Assembly (NCBI GenBank): GCA_022717655.1
Contig: JAIIAN010000206.1
Span: 1 to 5,121 of the forward strand
Length of the DNA: 5,121 nt
From: Bacillota bacterium
Lineage (GTDB): Bacteria > Bacillota > Clostridia > Lachnospirales > Lachnospiraceae
Reading direction: 5' to 3'
Numbering within the stretch: the stretch's first letter is position 1; each line of letters starts with the position of its first letter. Below, piece after piece: positions 1 through 5,121 of this stretch. The position numbers and the translations under genes were made by a program. The notes beneath the pieces were generated by a model, which saw nothing but the letters and a program-made list of their open reading frames with translations, had not been told where the DNA came from and did not search any database.

Positions 1-37
1 CTGTGCTTAAATATAAAGAAAAGAGAGGAATAACATT

Positions 38-667
38 ATGGGATTTTCAACCGTACCATGTAATGAATTTGTGGAAGTACTGGCATCAAAAGCACCTGTA
101 CCTGGCGGTGGCGGAGCATCTGCATTGGTTGGTGCTGTTGGTACTGCACTTGGAAATATGGTAGGAAGCCTTACCGTTGGCAAGAAAAAATATGCAGAAG
201 TAGAAGATGAAATGTGGGAATTAAAGAAAAAATGTGATGAACTTCAGAAAGATTTCCTGCGTTTAATCGAAAGAGATGCAGAAGTGTTTGAGCCGCTTTC
301 CAAAGCTTATGGTATGCCTAGAGAGACAGAGGAAGAAAAAGCAGAAAAAGCAAGAGTAATGGAAATCGTATTAAAGGATGCCTGCTCTGTACCGATGGAA
401 ATTATGGAAAAATGTTGTGAAGCAATCGAAGTGATTGTTGAATTTGCAGCAAAAGGTTCTACTCTGGCAATCAGTGATGCAGGTGTAGGAGCTGCATTCT
501 GTAAAGCCGCGTTAAAAGGTGCAAGTTTAAACGTCTATATCAATACTAAGTCCATGAAAGACAGAGAGTATGCGGAAGAACTGAACAAAAAAGCGGATGC
601 AATGCTGGAAAAATATACAAAAATTGCAGATGAAACATTTGACAGTGTACTTTCCAGACTGAAATAA
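38..667 (+). CDS. fchA: Methenyl-tetrahydrofolate cyclohydrolase, FTCD_C/cyclodeaminase family (FchA-like)
   Basis: This 209-residue soluble protein belongs to the formiminotransferase-cyclodeaminase C-terminal (FTCD_C) family. The family signature is clear: a PGGGGASAL glycine-rich turn at residues 22-30, then a small-residue helix ending in NMVGSLTVGKKKY (40-52). The DAEVF motif follows at 80-84, and ISDAGVGAA at 145-153. The length fits stand-alone FchA proteins of about 210 residues. In this family the enzyme either hydrolyses 5,10-methenyl-THF to 10-formyl-THF or deaminates formimino-THF. Placement directly before folD, 28 bases away and in the same direction, favours the cyclohydrolase role in one-carbon folate metabolism. 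The missing catalytic lysine in that FolD supports this. The ATG at 38 is chosen because a GAGAGG ribosome site lies at 23-28. The remaining doubt is cyclohydrolase versus cyclodeaminase; no formiminotransferase domain or histidine-degradation gene is visible. Confidence 0.9.
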   Translation: MGFSTVPCNEFVEVLASKAPVPGGGGASALVGAVGTALGNMVGSLTVGKKKYAEVEDEMWELKKKCDELQKDFLRLIERDAEVFEPLSKAYGMPRETEEEKAEKARVMEIVLKDACSVPMEIMEKCCEAIEVIVEFAAKGSTLAISDAGVGAAFCKAALKGASLNVYINTKSMKDREYAEELNKKADAMLEKYTKIADETFDSVLSRLK

Positions 668-695
668 GAGAAAAACAATTGCGGAGGTTTAAGAA

Positions 696-1547
696 ATGGC
701 AAAGAGATTACTGGGTAAAGAAGTAACAGCAGCATTAAACGAAAGAATTAAAGCAGATGCGGAAGCACTGAAAGCAAAAGGAGTAAATCCAACTCTGTGT
801 ATTATTCGTGTTGGTGAAAATGAAAGTGATATTTCTTACGAAAGAGGAGCAACAAAACGTTGTGAAACATTAGGAGTAGCATGTGAAAAAATCCTTCTTC
901 CGGAAGATGTAAGTCAGGAAGAACTGCTTGCAACAATCGATAAAGTAAATAAAAATGACCAGATTCACGGAGTTTTATTATTCCGTCCGCTTCCAAAACA
1001 TCTGGATCAGTCTGTAATTGAGAATGCACTTGACCCTGCAAAAGACGTGGACTGTATGACAGATGGTTCTATGTCTGGCGTATTCACAGGCAAAAACGTT
1101 GGTTTCCCTCCATGTACACCACAGGCATGTATGGAAATCTTAGATCATTATGGAATTGACTGTACAGGTAAAAAGGCAGTTGTTGTTGGAAGAAGTCTTG
1201 TTGTTGGTAAACCGGCAGCAATGATGCTGATTAAGAAAAATGCAACTGTTACAGTGTGTCACACAAGAACAGTAGATATGCCATCTGTAGTAAGAGAAGC
1301 AGACATCGTAATCGTAGCAGCAGGACGTGCGGGTGTTGTAGATGACACTTATTTAAGAGCAGGTCAGGTTGTAATCGATGTAGGAATCAATGTAAATGCA
1401 GAAGGAAAGCTTTGTGGAGACGTTGATTTTGAAAAAGCAGAACCAATCGTAGAAGCAATTACTCCGGTACCAGGCGGTGTTGGAAGTGTAACAACATCCG
1501 TATTAGTTGGACACGTTGTAGAAGCTGCAAAACGTAAATTTGCTTAA
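696..1547 (+). CDS. folD: FolD-family methylene-tetrahydrofolate dehydrogenase, probably lacking cyclohydrolase activity
   Basis: This 283-residue protein has full FolD architecture. The N-terminal catalytic domain covers about residues 1-120. The Rossmann domain carries VGRSLVVGKPAA at 164-175, and the C-terminal signature TPVPGGVGSVTTSVL spans 256-270. FolD oxidises 5,10-methylene-THF to methenyl-THF with NAD(P) and usually also hydrolyses methenyl-THF. Here the cyclohydrolase lysine of the YxxxK motif (E. coli K54, human K56) is alanine: residues 48-52 read YERGA. The nearby catalytic glutamine (E. coli Q98, in VQLPLP) is F96 in LLFRPLP. The active-site aspartate is kept (D119 in KDVDC). 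The family is certain; dehydrogenase-only activity is inferred. An Arg follows the glycine in VGRS (R166), which is compatible with NADP use but does not settle the cofactor. A GGAGG site at 683-687 sets the start. The gene probably shares a transcript with the upstream cyclohydrolase, and a terminator follows. Confidence 0.96.
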   Translation: MAKRLLGKEVTAALNERIKADAEALKAKGVNPTLCIIRVGENESDISYERGATKRCETLGVACEKILLPEDVSQEELLATIDKVNKNDQIHGVLLFRPLPKHLDQSVIENALDPAKDVDCMTDGSMSGVFTGKNVGFPPCTPQACMEILDHYGIDCTGKKAVVVGRSLVVGKPAAMMLIKKNATVTVCHTRTVDMPSVVREADIVIVAAGRAGVVDDTYLRAGQVVIDVGINVNAEGKLCGDVDFEKAEPIVEAITPVPGGVGSVTTSVLVGHVVEAAKRKFA

Positions 1548-1575
1548 GTTACATAGTTGTTATTCTTAGGAATAG

Positions 1576-1619
1576 ACAGGTTGGAATTCAATTGTGAGTT
1601 CCAGCCTGTTTTTCGTTCT
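1576..1619 (+). terminator. Intrinsic terminator after folD
   Basis: A 14-base-pair stem is formed by 1576-1589 (ACAGGTTGGAATTC) and 1596-1609 (GAGTTCCAGCCTGT). Two pairs are G-U wobbles, and the loop is six bases (AATTGT). Five T residues at 1609-1613 follow, then a T-rich CGTTCT. The site starts 28 bases past the folD stop and closes the fchA-folD unit, separating it from spoIVA. On the minus strand there is no T-tract after the stem, so it should act only in the + direction. Confidence 0.9.
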
Positions 1620-1646
1620 AATAATGGAAAAACGGGCATATACTTT
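1619..1646 (+). promoter_or_regulatory. Candidate sigma-E promoter of spoIVA
   Basis: TAATAAT at 1619-1625 matches six of seven positions of the B. subtilis sigma-E -35 consensus (KMATATT). Thirteen bases later, TATACTTT at 1639-1646 is a partial match to the -10 consensus CATACANT. A better -10 match, CATATACT at 1637-1644, gives a short 11-base spacer. Either register places the transcript start near 1650-1654, just ahead of the ribosome site at 1658-1664. Sigma-E control of spoIVA in the mother cell is well established in Bacillus. The assignment here rests on sequence similarity and position only. Confidence 0.4.
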
Positions 1647-1671
1647 AGCAGTATAATAAGGGGGAATCTAT

Positions 1672-3141
1672 ATGGATACCTATAATATCTATAAAGATAT
1701 ACAAGCCCGTACAAGGGGAGAAATTTATATTGGTGTGGTAGGACCGGTACGGACGGGGAAATCTACCTTTGTAAGAAGATTTATGGAATTGGCAGCACTT
1801 CCCAATATGGAAGAAAACCAGCAAAAAGAGGTAAGAGACCAGCTTCCGCTTAGCGGTTCTGGAAAGCTAATTACAACCGTAGAACCCAAATTTATTCCGA
1901 AAGAAGCTGCAAAAATACAAATAGCAGAGGGATTGGAGGCCAAAATTCGTCTGATTGATTGCGTTGGATATATGGTGCCTGAGGCGGCAGGAAATATAGA
2001 AGAAGGAAAAGAACGGATGGTAAAAACTCCCTGGTATGCGCAGGAAATTCCATTTCATCAGGCAGCAGAGACCGGAACGAAAAAAGTCATAGAAGAACAT
2101 TCCAATATTGGTCTGGTGGTGACTTGTGACGGCTCATTTGGGGAAATTCCAAGAAAAAATTACATAGAAAGTGAAGAAAAAACGGTGGCTCAGTTAAAAA
2201 GAGCCGGAAAGCCATTTTTGATTCTTTTAAATTCTCAGAAGCCATACAAAGAAGAAACACTGGAATTGGCAGAAGAATTGAAAAAGAAATATCAGGCTGG
2301 TGTGATTAGTGTAAATTGTGAGCAGTTAAGAAATGACGATGTGACGAGAATCCTTGAGAGAGTGTTGTATGAATTTCCGATTGTCCAGATGGAATTTTAT
2401 ATTCCAAAATGGGTAGAAATGTTATCTTCGGAGCATTATTTAAAAGAAGAACTGATTTCGTGTGTACAGCAGATGATGGGAACAATGCATTACATAAAAG
2501 ATGTGACAAAAGACCGGCTGGAGTTTGAAAGCCAGTATGTAAAAGGATTATTTTTAGAAACATTAGATTTATCAAGTGGAAAAATAAAAATCCGTATTGA
2601 TATGGATGACAGATGGTATTATGCTATTTTGAGTGAAATGACAGGGGTTGATATTTCGGATGAATATGAACTGATTCATATGATGCAGGAACTTTCTAAG
2701 ATGAGAGGGGAATATTTAAAAGTAAAAGACGCAATGGAATCCGTTCAGGCAAAAGGATATGGTGTGGTAACTCCGGATAAGACAGAAATTCGTTTGGAAG
2801 AACCAATTATCATAAAGCAGGGAAATAAATATGGAGTAAAGATTAAATCTATCAGTCCTTCCATTCATTTGATTCGTGCCAATATAGAAACAGAGATTGC
2901 GCCGATTGTAGGAAGTGAAGAACAGGCAAAAGATTTGATTGCCTATATTAAATCCAACAATTCCGGAGAAGAGAGCATCTGGCAGACCAATATTTTTGGC
3001 AAGTCAATTGGACAATTGGTAGAAGATGGAATTCATCGGAAATTAATACAGATTAGTGAGGAAAGTCAGGTGAAGTTACAGGATACCATGCAGAAAATTG
3101 TAAATGACAGCAAGGGCGGTCTGGTCTGCATTATTATCTAA
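1672..3141 (+). CDS. spoIVA: Stage IV sporulation protein A, spore coat morphogenetic ATPase
   Basis: This 489-residue protein is close to the 492 residues of B. subtilis SpoIVA and is collinear with it. The P-loop GPVRTGKST lies at 24-32, with the Walker A lysine at K30 as in B. subtilis. The TTVEP stretch at 68-72 holds the adjacent switch-like threonines. The Walker B-type RLIDCVGY spans 93-100, and NSQKP at 187-191 sits where TRAFAC proteins recognise the base. The middle and C-terminal regions include SIHLI at 397-401 and end in GGLVCIII, matching the conserved hydrophobic tail needed for localisation to the forespore membrane. Known role: SpoIVA hydrolyses ATP and polymerises into the basement layer of the spore coat in the mother cell. 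A strong AAGGGGG site at 1658-1664 fixes the ATG at 1672. It lies after the folD terminator and a candidate sigma-E promoter, so it is probably transcribed on its own. No terminator follows before the next promoter. Confidence 0.98.
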   Translation: MDTYNIYKDIQARTRGEIYIGVVGPVRTGKSTFVRRFMELAALPNMEENQQKEVRDQLPLSGSGKLITTVEPKFIPKEAAKIQIAEGLEAKIRLIDCVGYMVPEAAGNIEEGKERMVKTPWYAQEIPFHQAAETGTKKVIEEHSNIGLVVTCDGSFGEIPRKNYIESEEKTVAQLKRAGKPFLILLNSQKPYKEETLELAEELKKKYQAGVISVNCEQLRNDDVTRILERVLYEFPIVQMEFYIPKWVEMLSSEHYLKEELISCVQQMMGTMHYIKDVTKDRLEFESQYVKGLFLETLDLSSGKIKIRIDMDDRWYYAILSEMTGVDISDEYELIHMMQELSKMRGEYLKVKDAMESVQAKGYGVVTPDKTEIRLEEPIIIKQGNKYGVKIKSISPSIHLIRANIETEIAPIVGSEEQAKDLIAYIKSNNSGEESIWQTNIFGKSIGQLVEDGIHRKLIQISEESQVKLQDTMQKIVNDSKGGLVCIII

Positions 3142-3158
3142 GGAGTCTGTATTATTGA

Positions 3159-3187
3159 TTGACTTTTGAGCCATGAAATTATATAAT
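3159..3187 (+). promoter_or_regulatory. Sigma-A type promoter of the cbi operon leader
   Basis: A -35 box TTGACT at 3159-3164 and a perfect -10 box TATAAT at 3182-3187 are separated by exactly 17 bases. Transcription should start around 3193-3195, about 25 bases before the first conserved riboswitch bases. The promoter begins only 18 bases after the spoIVA stop. Its near-consensus strength fits an operon regulated mainly after initiation, by transcription termination. Confidence 0.85.
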
Positions 3188-3206
3188 TACAGGGAGAAAG
3201 AAAGTA

Positions 3207-3320
3207 GAAAAAGCAGAGTCGGTGCAGATGTGGAAACAGGTGAAATTCCTGTGCAAGTCCGTTACTGTACAGCCAGATACACATGTGCCGGAGAAAAAGA
3301 ATATCTGCGGCAACCGGATG
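3207..3320 (+). promoter_or_regulatory. Cobalamin riboswitch, compact form
   Basis: Conserved cobalamin aptamer blocks occur in order: GGTGCAGATG at 3221-3230; GGAAACAGGTGAAATTCC at 3232-3249, which with the following TGT forms the ACAGG/CCTGT hairpin; TGCAAGTCCGTTACTGTAC at 3252-3270 (consensus CCGCnACTGT); and a B12-box-like AGCCAGATAC at 3271-3280 followed by TGCC at 3286-3289. The spacing is short: only AC separates ACTGT from the B12 box, so the peripheral arm is almost absent. Two closing helices are possible. One is 3220-3226 with 3284-3290 (7 pairs, 2 wobbles); the other is 3223-3231 with 3301-3309 (9 pairs, 2 wobbles). It lies between a strong promoter and a terminator, ahead of cobalamin synthesis genes, so cobalamin binding should reduce cbiD-cbiL transcription. 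The family assignment is firm. The exact boundaries, subclass and preferred ligand (adenosyl-, methyl- or hydroxocobalamin) are not. Confidence 0.85.
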
Positions 3321-3340
3321 TTTTGAAAGAATAAAATGTG

Positions 3341-3371
3341 CCGTTGTCAGGAAATCTGACAGCGGTTTTTT
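3341..3371 (+). terminator. Riboswitch-controlled intrinsic terminator
   Basis: A 10-base-pair stem is formed by CCGTTGTCAG (3341-3350) and CTGACAGCGG (3356-3365), with one G-U pair and a GAAAT loop. Six T residues at 3366-3371 follow. It lies in the cbiD leader about 94 bases before the start codon, so it acts as a regulated attenuator rather than an end-of-gene terminator. Its left arm can instead pair with 3305-3317. It would also stop spoIVA read-through transcripts, because no other terminator lies after spoIVA. Confidence 0.92.
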
Positions 3372-3405
3372 GATTCTTATGAAACTTCATTTTAAGAATC
3401 AAAAA
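3367..3405 (+). repeat. AT-rich inverted repeat sharing the terminator T-tract
   Basis: A perfect 13-base inverted repeat pairs TTTTTGATTCTTA (3367-3379) with TAAGAATCAAAAA (3393-3405) around a 13-base loop. Its left arm includes five of the six T residues of the preceding terminator. No T-tract follows it, so it is not itself a standard terminator in the + direction. It could fold only in transcripts that have read past the attenuator. Its role is unknown. Confidence 0.75.
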
Positions 3406-3452
3406 CTGCCCTGCTTTCAGAAACTTTAGAGAAGAGAAAAATACAGCGAGAG

Positions 3453-3459
3453 AAAAGGA
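3453..3459 (+). promoter_or_regulatory. Ribosome binding site of cbiD
   Basis: AAAAGGA ends five bases before the ATG at 3465. The alternative in-frame ATG at 3519 (Met19, just before the conserved RYGYTTG) is preceded only by an A/T run with no Shine-Dalgarno sequence. The upstream start is therefore preferred, giving an 18-residue extension before the conserved core. Confidence 0.75.
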
Positions 3460-3464
3460 CAGAG

Positions 3465-4637
3465 ATGGCACATAAAACAGGTCTGGAAGAATATTACATT
3501 ATTAAAAATAATAAAAAAATGCGTTATGGTTATACAACTGGTTCCAGTGCAACGGCAGCAGCAAAAGCGGCAGTTAAAATGCTGTTGTCAAAAGAAGCAG
3601 TGAACACGGTATCACTTATGACGCCAAAAGGGATTTTATTAAACCTGGAGATTCTTCATATCAACATCGAAGAAAACCAGGTTTCTTGTGCTGTAAAAAA
3701 AGATGGCGGGGATGACCCTGATATGACAAATGGTCTGGAAATCTTTGCATTAGTCAAAAAAACGAAGCAGGCGGGAGTCTTTATTGACGGTGGAGAAGGC
3801 GTTGGTCGGATTACTAAGAACGGACTGGAACAGCCGATAGGAAATGCGGCAATCAATCAGGTTCCAAGACGCATGATTACAAAAGAGGTGGAAGAAATCT
3901 GTTCTCAGTATGAATATGAAGGCGGAATTTCTGTCTTGATTTTTGTACCGAAAGGAGAAGAGATTGCAAAGAAAACCTTTAATCCAAAACTTGGAATTGT
4001 AGGTGGAATTTCAATCTTAGGGACTTCTGGAATTGTAGAGCCGATGAGTGAGGCTGCCTTGATTAGAAGTATTGGAGTCGAGATGCGTCAGAGAATTGCA
4101 AATGGTTCTGAGTATCTGTTAGTTACACCGGGAAATTATGGAAGTTCGTATCTAAAAGAGGAACTGAAATTACCGCTTGCGGAATCTTTAAAATGCAGTA
4201 ATTATGTTGGTGAAACCGTAGATATGGCAGTCGATATGGGAGCAAAAGGAATTCTGTTTGTGGCACATCTTGGAAAATTTGTAAAGGTTGCGGGAGGGAT
4301 TATGAATACCCATTCCCGTTCGGCAAATGCAAGGGCAGAATTGATGGCGGCAAATGCAATTCGTGCAGGTGCTTCATTAGAGACTGCAAAGCAGATTCTT
4401 GATACTGTCACAACAGATGAGGCAGTGCAGATTGCGAAAGAAGCCGGGATTTTAAGGGGACTGATGCAGGAAATTACTATTCGGATTGAAGAAAGTCTGA
4501 ACCATCGTTCTTATGGAAGACTGGTTTGTGGAGCTGTAATCTTTTCCAATGAGCATGGCTATCTTGGACAGACAGAGCATGCAGATATGTTGATGAAAGA
4601 AATTAGAAAAAAGACACAGAAAGAGGAGAAAAAATGA
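3465..4637 (+). CDS. cbiD: Cobalt-precorrin-5B (C1)-methyltransferase CbiD
   Basis: This 390-residue protein carries CbiD hallmarks in order. RYGYTTGSSATAAAKAA lies at 20-36, KKDGGDDPDMTNG at 78-90 and GGEGVGRITKNGL at 109-121. NPKLGIVGGISILGTSGIVEPMS follows at 173-195, and the strongly conserved HLGKFVKVAGGIMNTHS at 268-284. The last ten residues are a charged Lys/Glu tail, consistent with an ordinary C terminus. CbiD is the S-adenosylmethionine-dependent enzyme that methylates C1 of cobalt-precorrin-5B to give cobalt-precorrin-6A in the anaerobic B12 pathway. It is unrelated in fold to the other corrin methyltransferases. The length matches the family (about 360-390). It is the first gene after the cobalamin riboswitch and overlaps cbiL by four bases (ATGA), so the two should be co-transcribed and translationally coupled, and repressed by cobalamin. 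Confidence 0.97.
   Translation: MAHKTGLEEYYIIKNNKKMRYGYTTGSSATAAAKAAVKMLLSKEAVNTVSLMTPKGILLNLEILHINIEENQVSCAVKKDGGDDPDMTNGLEIFALVKKTKQAGVFIDGGEGVGRITKNGLEQPIGNAAINQVPRRMITKEVEEICSQYEYEGGISVLIFVPKGEEIAKKTFNPKLGIVGGISILGTSGIVEPMSEAALIRSIGVEMRQRIANGSEYLLVTPGNYGSSYLKEELKLPLAESLKCSNYVGETVDMAVDMGAKGILFVAHLGKFVKVAGGIMNTHSRSANARAELMAANAIRAGASLETAKQILDTVTTDEAVQIAKEAGILRGLMQEITIRIEESLNHRSYGRLVCGAVIFSNEHGYLGQTEHADMLMKEIRKKTQKEEKK
4623..4628 (+). promoter_or_regulatory. Ribosome binding site of cbiL inside the end of cbiD
   Basis: GAGGAG lies within the last codons of cbiD and ends five bases before the ATG at 4634. The start codon of cbiL overlaps the cbiD stop as ATGA (4634-4637), a typical coupling arrangement that fixes the cbiL start. 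Confidence 0.8.
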
Positions 4638-5121
4638 CAGGAAAATTATATGGACTTGGAGTTGGACCGGGAGACCCTGAACTGTTGACGGTAAAAGCAC
4701 TTCGATTGGTAAAAGAAAGTGATGTAATAGCGGTTCCGGGAGCGGTTGCAGAGGAAAGTGTTGCCTATAAAATTGTAAAAGGGGTATATGAGGAATTAGA
4801 TGAGAAAACTCTCATTCCAATCCCAATGCCGATGACAAAAGACCCGGCTGTATTAGAGGAGAATCACCGAAAAGCGGCAGATACCATAGAAGAGCTTTTA
4901 AAGCAGGGAAAACAGGTTGCATTTTTAACTTTGGGAGACCCGACTGTGTATTCTACTTATTTGTATGTGCATAAACGAATTTTAGAGCGTGGTTATGAAG
5001 TAGAAATTGTAAGTGGAATTCCGTCTTTTTGTGCGGTAGCAGCAACTTTAAATATGGGACTGGTAGAAATGGCAGAACCGCTTCATGTGATTCCGGCAAC
5101 GTACAATGCGGATACCATGGA
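4634..5121 (+). CDS. cbiL: Cobalt-precorrin-2 C20-methyltransferase CbiL (3' end outside window)
   Basis: The first 162 codons are present and open to the window edge. The family is usually about 230-240 residues, so roughly the last third is missing. The protein begins MTGKLYGLGVGPGDPELLTVKA in two overlapping pieces: GLGVGPGDPELLT at 7-19 is the first SAM-binding signature of tetrapyrrole (corrin/porphyrin) methylases. The second signature, TLGDPTVYSTYLYVHK, is at 99-114 and is typical of the CbiL/CobI branch. EIVSGIPSFCAVAA at 124-137 follows. CbiL transfers a methyl group from S-adenosylmethionine to C20 of cobalt-precorrin-2, forming cobalt-precorrin-3. CobI does the same on the metal-free substrate in the aerobic route. 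The neighbouring cbiD, which is specific to the anaerobic route, favours CbiL. It overlaps cbiD by four bases and belongs to the same riboswitch-controlled operon, which probably continues with other cbi genes. Confidence 0.93.
   Translation, partial: MTGKLYGLGVGPGDPELLTVKALRLVKESDVIAVPGAVAEESVAYKIVKGVYEELDEKTLIPIPMPMTKDPAVLEENHRKAADTIEELLKQGKQVAFLTLGDPTVYSTYLYVHKRILERGYEVEIVSGIPSFCAVAATLNMGLVEMAEPLHVIPATYNADTM

Noticed and set aside
1..37. End of an upstream gene (stop codons TAA at 8-10 or 31-33)
   Set aside because: The stretch is too short to choose a frame or recognise a protein; only the ribosome site of the first gene can be supported.
855..857. Lys54 of this FolD as the catalytic lysine, since E. 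coli uses K54
   Set aside because: The numbering agrees by coincidence. Aligned from the conserved Tyr and Cys-Glu without gaps, this lysine matches E. coli K56, and the catalytic position is Ala52.
802..1041. Antisense open frame across folD
   Set aside because: It lies wholly opposite a well-conserved folD region, has low-complexity leucine/phenylalanine-rich composition and no ribosome site or recognisable motif; it is a shadow frame. The same holds for the other minus-strand frames over fchA, spoIVA, cbiD and the cbiD/cbiL junction.
1652..1657. TATAAT as a vegetative -10 box for spoIVA
   Set aside because: A start about 7 bases downstream would fall inside the ribosome binding site at 1658-1664, and no -35-like sequence lies 17 bases upstream.
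3393..3405. Second hairpin as an intrinsic terminator
   Set aside because: No T-tract follows it on the + strand, and there is no minus-strand gene that would need one.
3262..3471. Minus-strand frame across the riboswitch leader
   Set aside because: The + strand here is accounted for by aptamer, terminator and hairpin signatures; the frame's protein has no recognisable features.
1..5121. CRISPR array, insertion sequence, attachment site or toxin-antitoxin system
   Set aside because: No repeated spacer-like units, transposase or terminal inverted repeats were seen, and every long + strand frame is a conserved housekeeping, sporulation or cobalamin gene.

Overview
The window looks like chromosomal DNA of an anaerobic, spore-forming member of the Clostridia (Bacillota), most likely the Lachnospiraceae. 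The reasons are a complete spoIVA (spore coat ATPase), AT-leaning DNA with strong AGGAGG-type ribosome binding sites, a separate methenyl-tetrahydrofolate cyclohydrolase paired with a clostridial-type FolD, and an anaerobic (cbi-type) cobalamin pathway. All genes lie on the + strand. There is no sign of mobile elements, CRISPR arrays, tRNA or rRNA.

Layout. Positions 38-1547 hold a folate one-carbon pair: a cyclodeaminase/cyclohydrolase family protein (fchA-like) and folD, 28 bases apart. A strong intrinsic terminator follows (1576-1613). A candidate sigma-E promoter then leads into spoIVA (1672-3141). The 323-base gap 3142-3464 is fully regulatory: a near-consensus vegetative promoter (TTGACT, 17 bases, TATAAT), a compact cobalamin riboswitch, its intrinsic terminator, and a second AT-rich hairpin that reuses the terminator's T-tract. 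Next come cbiD (3465-4637) and the first two thirds of cbiL (4634 to the window end). These two overlap by ATGA and begin a cobalamin biosynthesis operon that runs off the window.

How the genes work together. FchA and FolD should interconvert 10-formyl-, methenyl- and methylene-tetrahydrofolate. The FolD here lacks the lysine and glutamine that give ordinary FolD its cyclohydrolase activity. The two neighbours therefore probably divide the usual bifunctional reaction, with FchA as cyclohydrolase and FolD as dehydrogenase only. SpoIVA belongs to a separate, sporulation-specific programme in the mother cell. CbiD and CbiL methylate the corrin ring during oxygen-independent B12 synthesis, and the upstream riboswitch should shut the operon off when cobalamin is plentiful.

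The most interesting items are the FolD active-site loss next to a stand-alone cyclohydrolase, and the riboswitch leader. In the leader one strand (3305-3317) can pair with the whole left arm of the terminator, or part of it can pair with the aptamer. No wholly new system was found; the gene content is recognisable throughout.
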